DNA from: Actinomyces sp. oral taxon 448 str. F0400
GTDB lineage: Bacteria; Actinomycetota; Actinomycetes; Actinomycetales; Actinomycetaceae
Length of the DNA stretch: 64,000 bases
Reading direction: 5' to 3'
Assembly (NCBI RefSeq): GCF_000220835.1
Contig: NZ_GL985606.1
Location: 1,569,687-1,633,686, forward strand
A program made the position numbers and the translations under genes. Below the pieces are notes generated by a model that did not search any database, had not been told where the DNA came from, and saw nothing but the letters and a program-made list of their open reading frames with translations. Below are positions 47,921 to 57,037 of this stretch, piece by piece (position 1 is the first letter of the stretch; each line of letters opens with the position of its first letter).

Positions 47921-47984
47921 CCCGGGTCCGTTCCGATGCCGGCGGGCCGTGGAAGAGCGGGTCGGCCATGTCGGAGTCCTCGCC

Positions 47985-47990
47985 TAGGAT
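47985..47990 (+). promoter_or_regulatory. -10 box for leaderless dnaG (TAGGAT)
   Basis: TAGGAT lies exactly six bases before ATG 47997; only GAGGCC separates them. Confidence 0.5.
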
Positions 47991-47996
47991 GAGGCC

Positions 47997-50009
47997 ATGG
48001 CGGGGCTGATCAAGCGCGAGGACATCGACGCGGTGCGCGAGCGCGCGAAGATCGAGGATATCGTCGGCGAGCACGTCACTCTCAAGAGCGGGGGGGTGGG
48101 GTCGCTCAAGGGGCTGTGCCCGTTCCACGACGAGCGCACCCCCTCCTTCAACATCCGCCCCCAGCTGGGGCTGTGGCACTGCTTCGGCTGCGGCGAGGGC
48201 GGGGACGTCATCTCCTTCGTCCAGAGGATCAACCAGCTGTCCTTCACCGAGGCCGTCGAGTACCTGGCCGACCGAGTCGGCGTCCGGCTGCGCTACGAGG
48301 AGGGGGACGGGCGCGTCACTCGCGGCATCGAGCCCGGGACGCGCCAGCGGCTCCTGGAGGCCAACCGGCTCGCCGAGGCGTGGTTCCGTGAGCAGCTTGC
48401 TACTCCCGCCGCGCGCGCGGGCCGCACCTTCCTGGGCGGGCGCGCCTTCGGACCCGAGGAGGCCGACCATTTCGGGATCGGCTACGCACCCGCCGGCTGG
48501 GACGACCTGGCCAACATGCTGCGCTCCAACGGCTTCACCGAGGACGAGCTGGTTGCCTCGGGCCTGTGCGGTCGCGGTGGCGCCGGAGGGTCGCGGGTCT
48601 ACGACCGGTTCCGCGACCGGCTCATGTGGCCCATCCGCGACGTCACCGGTGCCACCGTCGGCTTCGGCGGCAGGCGCCTGAGCGAGGAGGACGCCACCGT
48701 CCCCAAGTACCTCAACACCCCCGAGACCGCCATTTATCACAAAGGCCAGGTGCTTTACGGCCTGGACCTGGCCAAGCGGGACATCGCTCGTGATCATCGC
48801 ATCGTCGTCGTCGAGGGATACACCGATGTCATGGCCGCCCACCTGTCGGGGGTGACCACGGCTGTGGCCACCTGCGGCACCTCCTTTGGCGCGGACCATG
48901 TGCGCATCGTGCGCCGCCTGCTGGGGGATGTCGCTGACCCGTCGGCCGGCGTCATCACCGGGCGCCGCGCCCGCGGCGGAGAGGTCGTCTTCACCTTCGA
49001 CGGTGACGCCGCCGGTCAGAAAGCCGCCCTGCGCGCCTACGGGGAGGACCAGCACTTCGCGGCGCAGACCTTCGTCGCCGTCGATCCGCACGGCTACGAT
49101 CCTTGCGATCTGCGCATGACTGAAGGCAACGATGCGATCCCTCGGCTGCTTCAACGGCGCGTGCCGCTGTTCGAGTTCGTCATCCGCACCTGCCTGGCCG
49201 ACCTCGACCTGGACACCGCCGAGGGACGTGTGCGCGGGTTACGTTCGGCCGCGCCGGTCGTCGCCGGCATCCGCGATCGGGCGCTGCGCCGGGAGTACAC
49301 CCGTCGTCTGGCCGGCTGGCTGGGTATGCCCGAGAGCGAGGCCGTGGGGGCCGTGCGCGCGGCCGAGCGGCGCGGCGCGGACGCAGGTCCTTCCGGGTCC
49401 GAACCGGCGGGAGGGGCCGCCAGACAGTCAGCGGGTCCTCCCGCCCGAGCCGGGCTGCCGCCTGTCAACGATCCGGTGGCCAGGCTCGAGCGCCAGGCGC
49501 TGGAGATCATCGTCCAGATGCCGGTGGCGGCCGCGCAGGTCGGCGCCGACGACATCAGTCCGGCGGCCTTCGCCGTGCCCGTCCACCGAGCCGTGTTCGA
49601 AGCTGTCGAGGCGGCCGGAGGGACCGGCGAGGTCTCCGACCTCATCTCCCGCGCTGAGTCTCCCGGTCTGACTCGCGCCGACGCCGTCGACCGCGCCACC
49701 GTTCACTGGATCGAGCAGGTGCGCGCCGGGGCGATCGGACCGGTCGGCGCCGCCATCACCGAACTGGCCGTGGCGCCCCTGCCCCTGGCGCCGCCACGGG
49801 GCGGGGGCGCTGAGCCCGATCCGGACGCGGTCGAGCGCTACGCCCGAGGAGTCCTGTCGGCCCTGGCCCGCACCGGGATCAATCGTCAGCTCGCCGAGCT
49901 GCGCGCCCGGCAGCGCCGCATGAGCTCAGACGACGAGGGCTACCGCGAGCTCTTCGAGCAGATCGTGGGCCTGGAGAACCGGCGCATGCAGATCGCCCAG
50001 CTCTCCTAG
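47997..50009 (+). CDS. dnaG: DNA primase
   Basis: A 670-residue bacterial primase. The CHC2 zinc finger uses Cys41, His44, Cys62 and Cys65 (CPFHDE, WHCFGCGEGGD). The TOPRIM domain has EGYTDV (273-278) and the acidic FDGDAAG (334-340). Between them is the RNA-polymerase-like domain (RDRLMWPIRDVTGATVGFGG). The C-terminal helicase-binding part (about 480-670) follows an Ala/Gly/Pro-rich linker. An insertion of about 12 residues (DVADPSAGVITGRR) lies before the acidic motif. It lays RNA primers at the replication fork. Confidence 0.96.
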   Translation: MAGLIKREDIDAVRERAKIEDIVGEHVTLKSGGVGSLKGLCPFHDERTPSFNIRPQLGLWHCFGCGEGGDVISFVQRINQLSFTEAVEYLADRVGVRLRYEEGDGRVTRGIEPGTRQRLLEANRLAEAWFREQLATPAARAGRTFLGGRAFGPEEADHFGIGYAPAGWDDLANMLRSNGFTEDELVASGLCGRGGAGGSRVYDRFRDRLMWPIRDVTGATVGFGGRRLSEEDATVPKYLNTPETAIYHKGQVLYGLDLAKRDIARDHRIVVVEGYTDVMAAHLSGVTTAVATCGTSFGADHVRIVRRLLGDVADPSAGVITGRRARGGEVVFTFDGDAAGQKAALRAYGEDQHFAAQTFVAVDPHGYDPCDLRMTEGNDAIPRLLQRRVPLFEFVIRTCLADLDLDTAEGRVRGLRSAAPVVAGIRDRALRREYTRRLAGWLGMPESEAVGAVRAAERRGADAGPSGSEPAGGAARQSAGPPARAGLPPVNDPVARLERQALEIIVQMPVAAAQVGADDISPAAFAVPVHRAVFEAVEAAGGTGEVSDLISRAESPGLTRADAVDRATVHWIEQVRAGAIGPVGAAITELAVAPLPLAPPRGGGAEPDPDAVERYARGVLSALARTGINRQLAELRARQRRMSSDDEGYRELFEQIVGLENRRMQIAQLS

Positions 50010-50068
50010 GCGGATGATCGCGCCGGTGCCGACCCGACGTCCCATGCGAACGCGCTCGGGAGCGGAGC

Positions 50069-50074
50069 TACCCT
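50069..50074 (+). promoter_or_regulatory. -10 box for leaderless degV-family gene (TACCCT)
   Basis: TACCCT sits seven bases before ATG 50082 without a ribosome-binding site. Confidence 0.45.
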
Positions 50075-50081
50075 TGAGGCC

Positions 50082-50909
50082 ATGACCCTCGCCGTCGTCA
50101 CGGACTCCGCCGCCTGCCTGCCGCCCGAGCTCGCGCGCAACCACGGCATCGACGTCGTGCCACTCCACGTGATCGACGATGATGTGGCTCCCACCACCGC
50201 GCGTCCCAGCGTCGCCGAGCTCGCGGCGGCGTACACGGCAGCGTTGAACCGTGCCGACGAAGTCCTGGCCGTCCACATCGCCTCGGTCCTGTCAGGCACG
50301 ATCGACAACGCCCGCCTCGCCGCCCAGGAGCTCGCCGCCGGGGGGCGCTCGATCACCGTCCTCGACTCGGGGGTCTCCGGTGGAGCGCTCGGTCTGGCCG
50401 TCCTGGCCGCCGGGGAGGCCGGAGACGCGCGCCGCGGGGCCGCCCGCGCCCGCGAGTGCGCGGCGCGCTCGCGCACATTCTTCCTCGTCGACGACTTGGC
50501 CGGTCTGCGGCGCGGCGGGCGCGTGGACCGCACCACCGCCCTGATGGGTGGGGCCCTCGGGATACGCCCGGTGCTCGCTATGTCCGCTGCGGGCATCACC
50601 GTCGCCGAGACCGTGCGCGGCGCCGCACGGGCCCGCCGCCACCTCGTGGCCCAGGCCGTGCGCGCGGCGGGCGGGACGCGGCTGAGCGGGCCGCGCCCCC
50701 CGCTCGAGCCCGTGCGGCTGGCCGTCCACTACGGAGATGACCCCGCCCGGGGCCGTCAGCTCGAGAACGACGTGACGGAGGCGATGGCGCGGGCCGGGGC
50801 CCTCGTCGAGTCGGTCATGCGCTCGCCGGTGGACGCCGCCCACCGCGTCCACCTGGGACCGGGCGCCCTGGGCGTCGCCGTCGTCCCGTGGCCGGGACGC
50901 GGCCGGTGA
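50082..50909 (+). CDS. DegV-family fatty-acid-binding protein
   Basis: A 275-residue DegV protein. N-terminal VVTDSAACLPPELARNHGID and PLHVIDDD, then the ligand-serine block HIASVLSGTIDNARLAAQEL and VLDSGVSGGALGLAVLAAGE, and later LVDDLAGLRRGGRVDRTTAL with GIRPVLAMSAAGI. Family members (FakB in Firmicutes) bind a fatty acid for phosphorylation by a kinase subunit; no FakA-type kinase is in this window. It precedes comEA, a common actinobacterial order. Confidence 0.9.
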   Translation: MTLAVVTDSAACLPPELARNHGIDVVPLHVIDDDVAPTTARPSVAELAAAYTAALNRADEVLAVHIASVLSGTIDNARLAAQELAAGGRSITVLDSGVSGGALGLAVLAAGEAGDARRGAARARECAARSRTFFLVDDLAGLRRGGRVDRTTALMGGALGIRPVLAMSAAGITVAETVRGAARARRHLVAQAVRAAGGTRLSGPRPPLEPVRLAVHYGDDPARGRQLENDVTEAMARAGALVESVMRSPVDAAHRVHLGPGALGVAVVPWPGRGR

Positions 50910-51040
50910 GCGGGAGCCGTCCCGGCGGGCAACGGACCGGGCGGGCGTTGCGGGGCTCCACAGGCGGACCCGTGCGCCCCGGCGGGGGCGCGAGTCCACA
51001 GGATCCGGGCGCCGGCGGCGGCCGTGAGCCCGCATGGACC

Positions 51041-51046
51041 TACCGT
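51041..51046 (+). promoter_or_regulatory. -10 box for leaderless comEA (TACCGT)
   Basis: TACCGT is seven bases before ATG 51054; this geometry favours ATG 51054 over an in-frame start at 51024. Confidence 0.4.
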
Positions 51047-51053
51047 CGTGATC

Positions 51054-51863
51054 ATGAGCGGACGACGGACGGCGCGGCGCAGCGGACGAACCCTGGATGA
51101 CCTGGTTCGTCTGGCCTGCTCCACCGACCCCGATGAACCGGTCCGCCGGCCCCGACGTGCGGCCGTAGCACCGCGTGCGGCCATCCTTCTGGGAGCGGTT
51201 CTCATCGGACTCGCTCTCCTTCTCGCGCTGCGCACAGTGCTGGCCGCACCCGGCGGCCCGGCCGCGGCGGGCCCGGTCACCTCGGCGGGGGCGTCGGGGA
51301 GCGGGGGATCGACGGTCGCGGCGTCCGCGCCGGCAGAACCGGGCGGCGGCCCCGGATCGGCCGCGGCCCACACCTCCGCCGAACTCGTGAGCGGCCCCTC
51401 CGCCGGCTCCTCCGGCACCGGCGGGCTCCTCGTGCACGTCGCCGGAGCCGTTGGCGCTCCGGGCGTCGTCAGCCTGCCGGAGGGCGCCCGCGTCGTCGAC
51501 GCCATCGAGGCCGCGGGCGGTGCGCGCGAGGACGCCGACACCGATCAGCTCAATCTGGCCAGGCCGGTGGTCGACGGCGAGCAGGTGCGCGTGCCTGTCG
51601 TCGGCGAGGTGCTCGAAGCCGCTTCACCCGGACCGCAGGCCTCGTCGACCGCTTCCGGCGGCAGCGGTGCGGGCCCGATCAACGTCAATACGGCCACCGC
51701 CTCCGAACTTGAGGCGCTGCCCGGCATTGGACCCGCCCTGGCCGAGAGGATCGTCAGTCACCGTGAGGCCAACGGTCCCTTCAAAAGCCTTGACGACCTC
51801 ACAGACGTGCCCGGCATAGGGAAGGCCAAGCTCGAGGCCCTCAGGACGGAGGCGACCGTATGA
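51054..51863 (+). CDS. comEA: ComEA-like DNA-binding membrane protein
   Basis: A 269-residue protein with a basic cytoplasmic start, one transmembrane helix (AAILLGAVLIGLALLLALRT, about 42-61), a Ser/Gly/Ala-rich linker, an SLBB domain (LLVHVAGAVGAPGVVSLPEG, about 125-190) and a C-terminal helix-hairpin-helix pair (INVNTATASELEALPGIGPA and DLTDVPGIGKAKLEALR). ComEA binds incoming double-stranded DNA at the cell surface in transformation. It overlaps comEC by ATGA. Confidence 0.9.
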   Translation: MSGRRTARRSGRTLDDLVRLACSTDPDEPVRRPRRAAVAPRAAILLGAVLIGLALLLALRTVLAAPGGPAAAGPVTSAGASGSGGSTVAASAPAEPGGGPGSAAAHTSAELVSGPSAGSSGTGGLLVHVAGAVGAPGVVSLPEGARVVDAIEAAGGAREDADTDQLNLARPVVDGEQVRVPVVGEVLEAASPGPQASSTASGGSGAGPINVNTATASELEALPGIGPALAERIVSHREANGPFKSLDDLTDVPGIGKAKLEALRTEATV

Positions 51864-53890
51864 ACCGCGCGAGTGGTCCGGCTCTCCCGCCGGGAAGGGG
51901 AGGCCGGCGGACCGCCGCGGGCATGACGCCTCGGGGCGAGCAGGGGGAGCCGCCCCGTCGTCGGCGTCATCACCGCTTGCGCGACGCCGCGCCCGCCCCG
52001 TTGGACGTGCGCCTGCTCCCGCCGGCGCTGGCCTCCTGGGTGGGCGCCGCCTGGGCCGTCGGCCTGCCTGGACGGCGGGCCTGGTGCACCATTCTGCTCG
52101 GGGTCCTGGCCCTGACCGGGTCGGCCATCCCGCTGAGTCTGGCGGCCCGACGTTTCCGGCCGCCGCGCCACCGCTACGACCCGCGTCCCGGAGCGGAGGC
52201 GCCGGACGGGTCCGCCCTCGGGTCGGTGATCGCGAGCATCCTGCTGGCCGTGCTCGCGATGGCTGCGGTGCTCGCCGTGTCCGCCGCCGGTTCGTGGAGC
52301 CGGGCCGAAGATCCCCTGACCCGCGCTGCGGCCGACGGGCGCACCGTCACACTCCTGGGCACTGTGCAGACCGAGCCGCGGGTGGTGGCCGGGCCCCGCC
52401 GTACAGTGGTACTCACGGACCTGGCCGTCACCGACGTCGACGGGAGCGCCTCGCGCCTGAGCGCCCTGGTCCTGGGTAACGAGGACTGGTACGACCTGCC
52501 CATGGGCGCCGTCGTGCGCGTGCGGGCGACGCCCCGTCCCGGTGAGGCGGGCGACGCCCGGGCGGTCGTCCTGGGATCCGACGCCGCCGTACGGCTCGAG
52601 GCGCCCGCCGACGGCGTGCTGGGAACGGTCGGATCCCTGCGAGCGGGACTGGCCGACGTCGTGGGAGCACCAACGACGGCGTCGGGCCGGTGGCACTGGC
52701 CCGAGGGCGCGCGCGAACTGGTGAGCGGGGTGGCCCTGGGCGACGACCATGCCCTGCCTGCCGACGTCCGTTCCGACATGCGGGTGGTATCCATGACCCA
52801 CCTCACGGCGGTCTCCGGCCAGCATGTGGCTATCGTCCTAGGGCTGATCATGAGTGGGCTCGGCGTGCTGCCCAGGCGGTGCCGGGCCGCCGCCGGCGTC
52901 GTGGTCCTAGCGGCACTCGTCGCTCTGGTCAGGCCCGGCGGCTCCGTCCTGCGCGCGGCGGCCATGGGCGGAGTTCTCCTCGCGGGCGTGGCGGCGGGAC
53001 GGCGCTCCGCCTCCTTCCCGGCGCTGTGCGCCGCCGTCACCGTCCTGCTCCTCATCGACCCCTGGCAGGCGCGCTCCTACGGCTTCGCCTTATCCGTGGT
53101 GGCGACTGCGGGCATCCTTCTGGGCTCCGAACCCGTGCGGGCGGCCCTGACCCGTCGGCTGCCCCGGTGGCTGGCCGGCGCTCTGGCCGTGCCGTTGGTC
53201 GCTCAGGCAGCCTGCGGGCCCGTCCTCGTGCTCCTCCAGCCCCAGGTGAGCACCTGGGCTGTGCCCGCCAACGTTCTGGCCGCCCCGCTCGTGCCCCTGG
53301 CGACGGTCGCCGGCCTCCTCGCCGCGCTGCTGGCGCCGTGGTGGCCCGCCCTGGCGGCGGTTGTCGCCTGGCCGGCGACAGCCGCCTGCGCCTGGCTGGT
53401 GGGCGTCGCCGGATTCTTCGCCTCCCTGCCGGGGGCGAACCCGGGATGGCCGGGTGGGGCCGCCGGCGCACTCGCCCTGGCCGGCCTCGAAGCCGCCGGC
53501 GCGGTCCTCGCCTCGCGACGGGGACGCGCGCGCCTGCGCGCTGCGCCTCGGGTCCTCGCCGCGGTGGCGGGCATGAGCGCGGCGACGGTACGTGGCAGGC
53601 TTGCTCCATGGCACCGACCCGACCCCCCCGAGGCTCTCGGCGCGCACCGGCGGGACCCGCCTGGGACCAGGTCGATCTCGCGCCGGTCGTCCTCATCCGT
53701 GCGGGCGAGGAGATCCTCGCCGATCGAGCCGTCGCCCGACTCCTGGACCAGGCGCGTCGGAAGGACGCGTCGACTGAGATCAGCACCGTCGAGGCCGCCG
53801 CCTACGAGCCCCACCAGCTCGACACCTTCGTGTCCCCCTCCCTGTTCGGTGAGCCCAAGCTGGTCCTCGTGCCGGATCTGGAACGGATGA
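51860..53890 (+). CDS. comEC: ComEC/Rec2-family DNA-uptake channel, short form
   Basis: The frame gives 676 residues. A DUF4131/OB-like part (about 150-250) precedes the competence domain with MTHLTAVSGQHVAIVLGLIM and about eight membrane helices up to residue 560. ComEC forms the inner-membrane channel for single-stranded DNA. The metallo-beta-lactamase-like C-terminal domain of longer ComEC proteins is absent. After about residue 585 the frame becomes Arg/Ser/Pro-rich and coincides with holA in another frame for 283 bases, so the true protein probably ends near 53600 or a frameshift removed its stop. ATG 51860 overlaps the comEA stop. Confidence 0.82.
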   Translation: MNRASGPALPPGRGGRRTAAGMTPRGEQGEPPRRRRHHRLRDAAPAPLDVRLLPPALASWVGAAWAVGLPGRRAWCTILLGVLALTGSAIPLSLAARRFRPPRHRYDPRPGAEAPDGSALGSVIASILLAVLAMAAVLAVSAAGSWSRAEDPLTRAAADGRTVTLLGTVQTEPRVVAGPRRTVVLTDLAVTDVDGSASRLSALVLGNEDWYDLPMGAVVRVRATPRPGEAGDARAVVLGSDAAVRLEAPADGVLGTVGSLRAGLADVVGAPTTASGRWHWPEGARELVSGVALGDDHALPADVRSDMRVVSMTHLTAVSGQHVAIVLGLIMSGLGVLPRRCRAAAGVVVLAALVALVRPGGSVLRAAAMGGVLLAGVAAGRRSASFPALCAAVTVLLLIDPWQARSYGFALSVVATAGILLGSEPVRAALTRRLPRWLAGALAVPLVAQAACGPVLVLLQPQVSTWAVPANVLAAPLVPLATVAGLLAALLAPWWPALAAVVAWPATAACAWLVGVAGFFASLPGANPGWPGGAAGALALAGLEAAGAVLASRRGRARLRAAPRVLAAVAGMSAATVRGRLAPWHRPDPPEALGAHRRDPPGTRSISRRSSSSVRARRSSPIEPSPDSWTRRVGRTRRLRSAPSRPPPTSPTSSTPSCPPPCSVSPSWSSCRIWNG

Positions 53891-54639
53891 CCGACGCGCT
53901 GGCCAGTGACCTGCTGGCCTACACGGCCGCCCCCGATCCCGACGTCGTCCTCCTTCTGCGTCACAACGGCGGACGGCGCGGAAAGAAGCTCCTCGACTCC
54001 CTGGCGCGATCGCCCCACCCGGTGGTCACCATCGACGCGGTCAAGTCTCCCAAGGATAAGGCCGCCCTGGTCTCCGCCGATGTGCGCAGGGCCGGCCGTC
54101 GCATAGAGCCGCAGGCCGTCGGGGCGCTCGTCGACGCCCTCGGATCGGATCTGCGCGAGCTGTGCTCGGCTGTCGAGCAGCTGATCGCCGACACTCGAGG
54201 CACCATCACCCTAGCCGCCGTCAACACCTACTACGCGGGACGTTTCGAAGCCACCGGTTTCACCGTCGCCGACGCCGCCGTCGCGGGTGACGTCGCCAAG
54301 GCCATCACCTCCCTGCGTCACGCCATCGCCACCGGCACGCAGCCGGTGCCGATCGTCGCCGCTCTGGCGATGAAGGTCCGCCAGCTCGCCCGCGTGGCCG
54401 CGCTGGGGGGCAGACGGGGCGTCAGTCCCAAGAAGCTGGGAATGGCGCCCTGGCAGGTCGATCGGGCCCGCCGTGAACTGTCCGGATGGTCGGACGACGC
54501 CCTGGCCGCGGCCATCGTGGCCGTCGCCCGCGCCGACGTTGAGGTCAAGGGCGAGGCCCGGGACTCGGTGCATGCGGTCGAACGGGCGGTGCTCGCCATC
54601 TGCACGGCCCGGCGCGCCCGTCCCCGCCCGCGCCGGTGA
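53608..54639 (+). CDS. holA: DNA polymerase III delta subunit
   Basis: A 343-residue clamp-loader subunit. The N-terminal domain starts with VVLIRAGEEILADRAVARLL and SPSLFGEPKLVLVPDLERM; the helical C-terminal collar region has RHAIATGTQPVPIVAALAMK and DVEVKGEARDSVHAVERAV. Delta opens the beta clamp. The start ATG lies inside the 3' run-on of the comEC frame, and a weak -10-like CAGGCT (53596-53601) six bases upstream suggests its own leaderless promoter. comEA-comEC-holA is a common bacterial order. Confidence 0.93.
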   Translation: MAPTRPPRGSRRAPAGPAWDQVDLAPVVLIRAGEEILADRAVARLLDQARRKDASTEISTVEAAAYEPHQLDTFVSPSLFGEPKLVLVPDLERMTDALASDLLAYTAAPDPDVVLLLRHNGGRRGKKLLDSLARSPHPVVTIDAVKSPKDKAALVSADVRRAGRRIEPQAVGALVDALGSDLRELCSAVEQLIADTRGTITLAAVNTYYAGRFEATGFTVADAAVAGDVAKAITSLRHAIATGTQPVPIVAALAMKVRQLARVAALGGRRGVSPKKLGMAPWQVDRARRELSGWSDDALAAAIVAVARADVEVKGEARDSVHAVERAVLAICTARRARPRPRR

Positions 54640-54687
54640 ACGGCGGCGCACCCGCCCGCTTCGCAGCGGCGTCGGCGGTCCGGCCCC

Positions 54688-55158
54688 TCAGCCGCGCAGG
54701 GACGCCAGCGCCGCCGCCGTCTCCATGGCCGCGCACGCCGCCTCATGGCCCTTGTCCTCGTTCGCCCCGGGGCCGCCGCAGCGGGCGAGGGCCTGCGCCT
54801 CGTCTTCGCAGGTCAGCAGCCCGAAGCCCACGGGCACGCCGCTGTCGAGAGCAACCCGAGCGAGGCCGTCGGTCGCGGCGCGGCACACGTAGTCGAAATG
54901 CGGCGTGCCCCCGCGGATGATCACGCCCAGCGCCACCACCGCGTCCGCCCGTTCGGCCGCGGCTGCGGCGAGCACCGGCAGCTCGAAGGAGCCCACTGCC
55001 CGCACTACCTCGGCTTCGGCGCCCGCCTCGCGGGCCGCGCGCAGGGCGCCGGACAGCAGACCGTCCATGACCCGCTCGTGCCATCGGGCGGCGATGATCA
55101 CCACCGTCATCCCGTGGGCCGCCGGCGCGACCTGCCCGGGTGCCCCTGATCCGCTCAT
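54688..55158 (-). CDS. ribH: 6,7-Dimethyl-8-ribityllumazine synthase
   Basis: A 156-residue lumazine synthase. Conserved blocks: VVIIAARWHERVMDGLLSGA, VRAVGSFELPVLAAAAAE, VALGVIIRGGTPHFDYVCRA with the catalytic His, GVPVGFGLLTCEDEAQA and ANEDKGHEAACAAMETA. It is the last gene of the rib operon and overlaps ribBA by four bases (ATGA). Confidence 0.96.
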   Translation of the reverse strand: MSGSGAPGQVAPAAHGMTVVIIAARWHERVMDGLLSGALRAAREAGAEAEVVRAVGSFELPVLAAAAAERADAVVALGVIIRGGTPHFDYVCRAATDGLARVALDSGVPVGFGLLTCEDEAQALARCGGPGANEDKGHEAACAAMETAAALASLRG

Positions 55159-56426
55159 CGTTCCCGTCCTTCGTCGCGTCCGTTGTGTCCCGGCCGCCCC
55201 GGGGTGTCGAGCCCCGCCAGCAGGTGACCCATGCGATCGCGTTTGGCGCGTAGATAGGCCAGATTCTCACCGGTGGTGAAGGTCGGGGTCGGCACACGCC
55301 GGGCGACGCTCACACCGTAGCGCTCCAGACCGGCGACCTTGTCCGGGTTGTTCGTCATCAGCCGCACCGAGCGCACACCCAGGTGGCGCAGAACCTGGGC
55401 CGCCGTGGCGTAGCTGCGGGCGTCGGCCGGCAGTCCCAGGGCGACGTTGGCGTCGAGGGTGTCCAAGCCCTCCTCCTGCAGGGCGTAGCTGCGCAGCTTG
55501 GCCAGCAGACCGACGCCCCGTCCTTCGTGGTCGCTGGCGTAGACGAGCACGCCGCGGCCTTCGGAGCTGATCGCCTCCAGGGCGGCGCCCAGCTGAGGAC
55601 CGCAGTCGCACCGTCGGGAGGCCAGGACGTCCCCGGTCAGGCACATGGAGTGAACACGTGCGAGCACGTCGGTTCCGTCGCCGATCTCACCGTGCACCAG
55701 CGCCAGATACTCGGCGCCGTCGACCCGGCTGCGCAGGCCGTGCACGACGAAATCGCCGTGGGCCGTGGGCAGGCGCGTACTCACGACCTCCTCGACGAGC
55801 GATTCGGTGAGCCATCGGTGGCGCTCCACGTCGGAGATGGAGATCATGGGCAGGCCGTAGGCGTCGGCGAAAGCCCGCAATTGAGGACGGCGCGCCATGG
55901 TGCCGTCGTCGTTGACGACCTCGACGAGCACTCCGACCGGACGGTGCCCGGCTAGACGCATGAGATCGACGGCGGCCTCGGTGTGGCCCCTCCGGGCCAG
56001 AACCCCGCCCTCGCGGGCCCGCAGCGGGAAGACGTGACCGGGGTGCACGAGGTCGGCCGGTGAGGACGCGGGGTCGGCCAGCACGTGGAGGGTGCGGGCC
56101 CGATCCGCCGCGCTGACCCCGGTCGACACTCCCGTACGCGCATCCGCGCTCAGAGTGAAGGCGGTGCGCTTGGGGTCGGTGTTGCGCTCGGTCATCATGG
56201 GGATGGCGAGCCGGTCCAACTCTCGGCCGCTCATGGGCGCGCAGATGATGCCCGAGGAGTAGCGGATGGAGAAGGCGAGCCGGTCGACGGTCGCCGTGGC
56301 CGCCGGGAAGATGAGGTCGCCCTCGTTCTCCCTGCTCACGTCGTCCACGACAATGAGAGCGCCCCCGTCGCGCAGGGCGGCCAGAGCCCGGTCGATTGTA
56401 TCCAGGCGGGTGTCCGGGCGACTCAC
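55155..56426 (-). CDS. ribBA: Bifunctional DHBP synthase / GTP cyclohydrolase II
   Basis: A 423-residue fusion. The N-terminal DHBP synthase (about 1-205) shows VVDDVSRENEGDLIFPA and AGHVF-type motif PGHVFPLRAREGGVLARRGH with TEAAVDL. The C-terminal GTP cyclohydrolase II has zinc cysteines in HSMCLTGDVLASRRCDCGPQ and the GRGVGL loop in DHEGRGVGLLAK. It supplies both riboflavin precursors. GTG 56426 overlaps the ribE stop (GTGA). Confidence 0.95.
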   Translation of the reverse strand: MSRPDTRLDTIDRALAALRDGGALIVVDDVSRENEGDLIFPAATATVDRLAFSIRYSSGIICAPMSGRELDRLAIPMMTERNTDPKRTAFTLSADARTGVSTGVSAADRARTLHVLADPASSPADLVHPGHVFPLRAREGGVLARRGHTEAAVDLMRLAGHRPVGVLVEVVNDDGTMARRPQLRAFADAYGLPMISISDVERHRWLTESLVEEVVSTRLPTAHGDFVVHGLRSRVDGAEYLALVHGEIGDGTDVLARVHSMCLTGDVLASRRCDCGPQLGAALEAISSEGRGVLVYASDHEGRGVGLLAKLRSYALQEEGLDTLDANVALGLPADARSYATAAQVLRHLGVRSVRLMTNNPDKVAGLERYGVSVARRVPTPTFTTGENLAYLRAKRDRMGHLLAGLDTPGRPGHNGRDEGRER

Positions 56427-57037
56427 CGCTGCTCCGTCCGAATGCCCGCGCCCATGAGGCGCTCGATGTACTTGGCCATGATATCGACCTCCAGGTTGAC
56501 ACTCCGCCCGGCCTGCTTCGCGCCCAGCGTCGTGCGGTTGAGCGTCTCGGGAATCAGGGAGACGGTCAATGATCCGGGGGAGTCGGTGACTTCGACGACG
56601 GTCAGGGACACCCCGTCGACGGCGACTGAACCTTTGACTGCGACGTAGCGGATCAGATCGTCGGGAACGCCGATCCGGACGAGGTCCCACCGTTCGGCGT
56701 GGTGACGCTCCAGGATCCGGGTGGCGGCGTCGACGTGACCCTGGACGATGTGACCGCCCATGCGGTCGCTCGGGCGCAGCGCCCGCTCCAGATTGACGAG
56801 GCTGCCGGCGGCCAGCTCGCCCAGACACGTCCGCCTCAGGGTCTCGGCCATGAGGTCGGCGGTGAAGGCGTCGGCGCGGACCTCGACGACCGTCAGACAG
56901 CACCCGTTGACACCGATGGAATCCCCGCTTCGGGTCCCCTCGATGACCAGGGGGGCGTGGATCGTCAGCCGGGCCGAGTCCTCGGCGCGCTCGACGCGCT
57001 CGACGTCTCCGAGCTCCTCAATGATTCCGGTGAACAT
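56423..57037 (-). CDS. ribE: Riboflavin synthase alpha chain
   Basis: A 204-residue riboflavin synthase with the duplicated lumazine-binding barrel. First repeat: MFTGIIEELGDV, SIGVNGCCLTVVEV; second: GHIVQGHVDA, SVAVDGVSLTVVEV. It dismutates two lumazines to riboflavin. Its first 20 bases overlap the 3' end of ribD. Confidence 0.96.
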   Translation of the reverse strand: MFTGIIEELGDVERVERAEDSARLTIHAPLVIEGTRSGDSIGVNGCCLTVVEVRADAFTADLMAETLRRTCLGELAAGSLVNLERALRPSDRMGGHIVQGHVDAATRILERHHAERWDLVRIGVPDDLIRYVAVKGSVAVDGVSLTVVEVTDSPGSLTVSLIPETLNRTTLGAKQAGRSVNLEVDIMAKYIERLMGAGIRTEQR

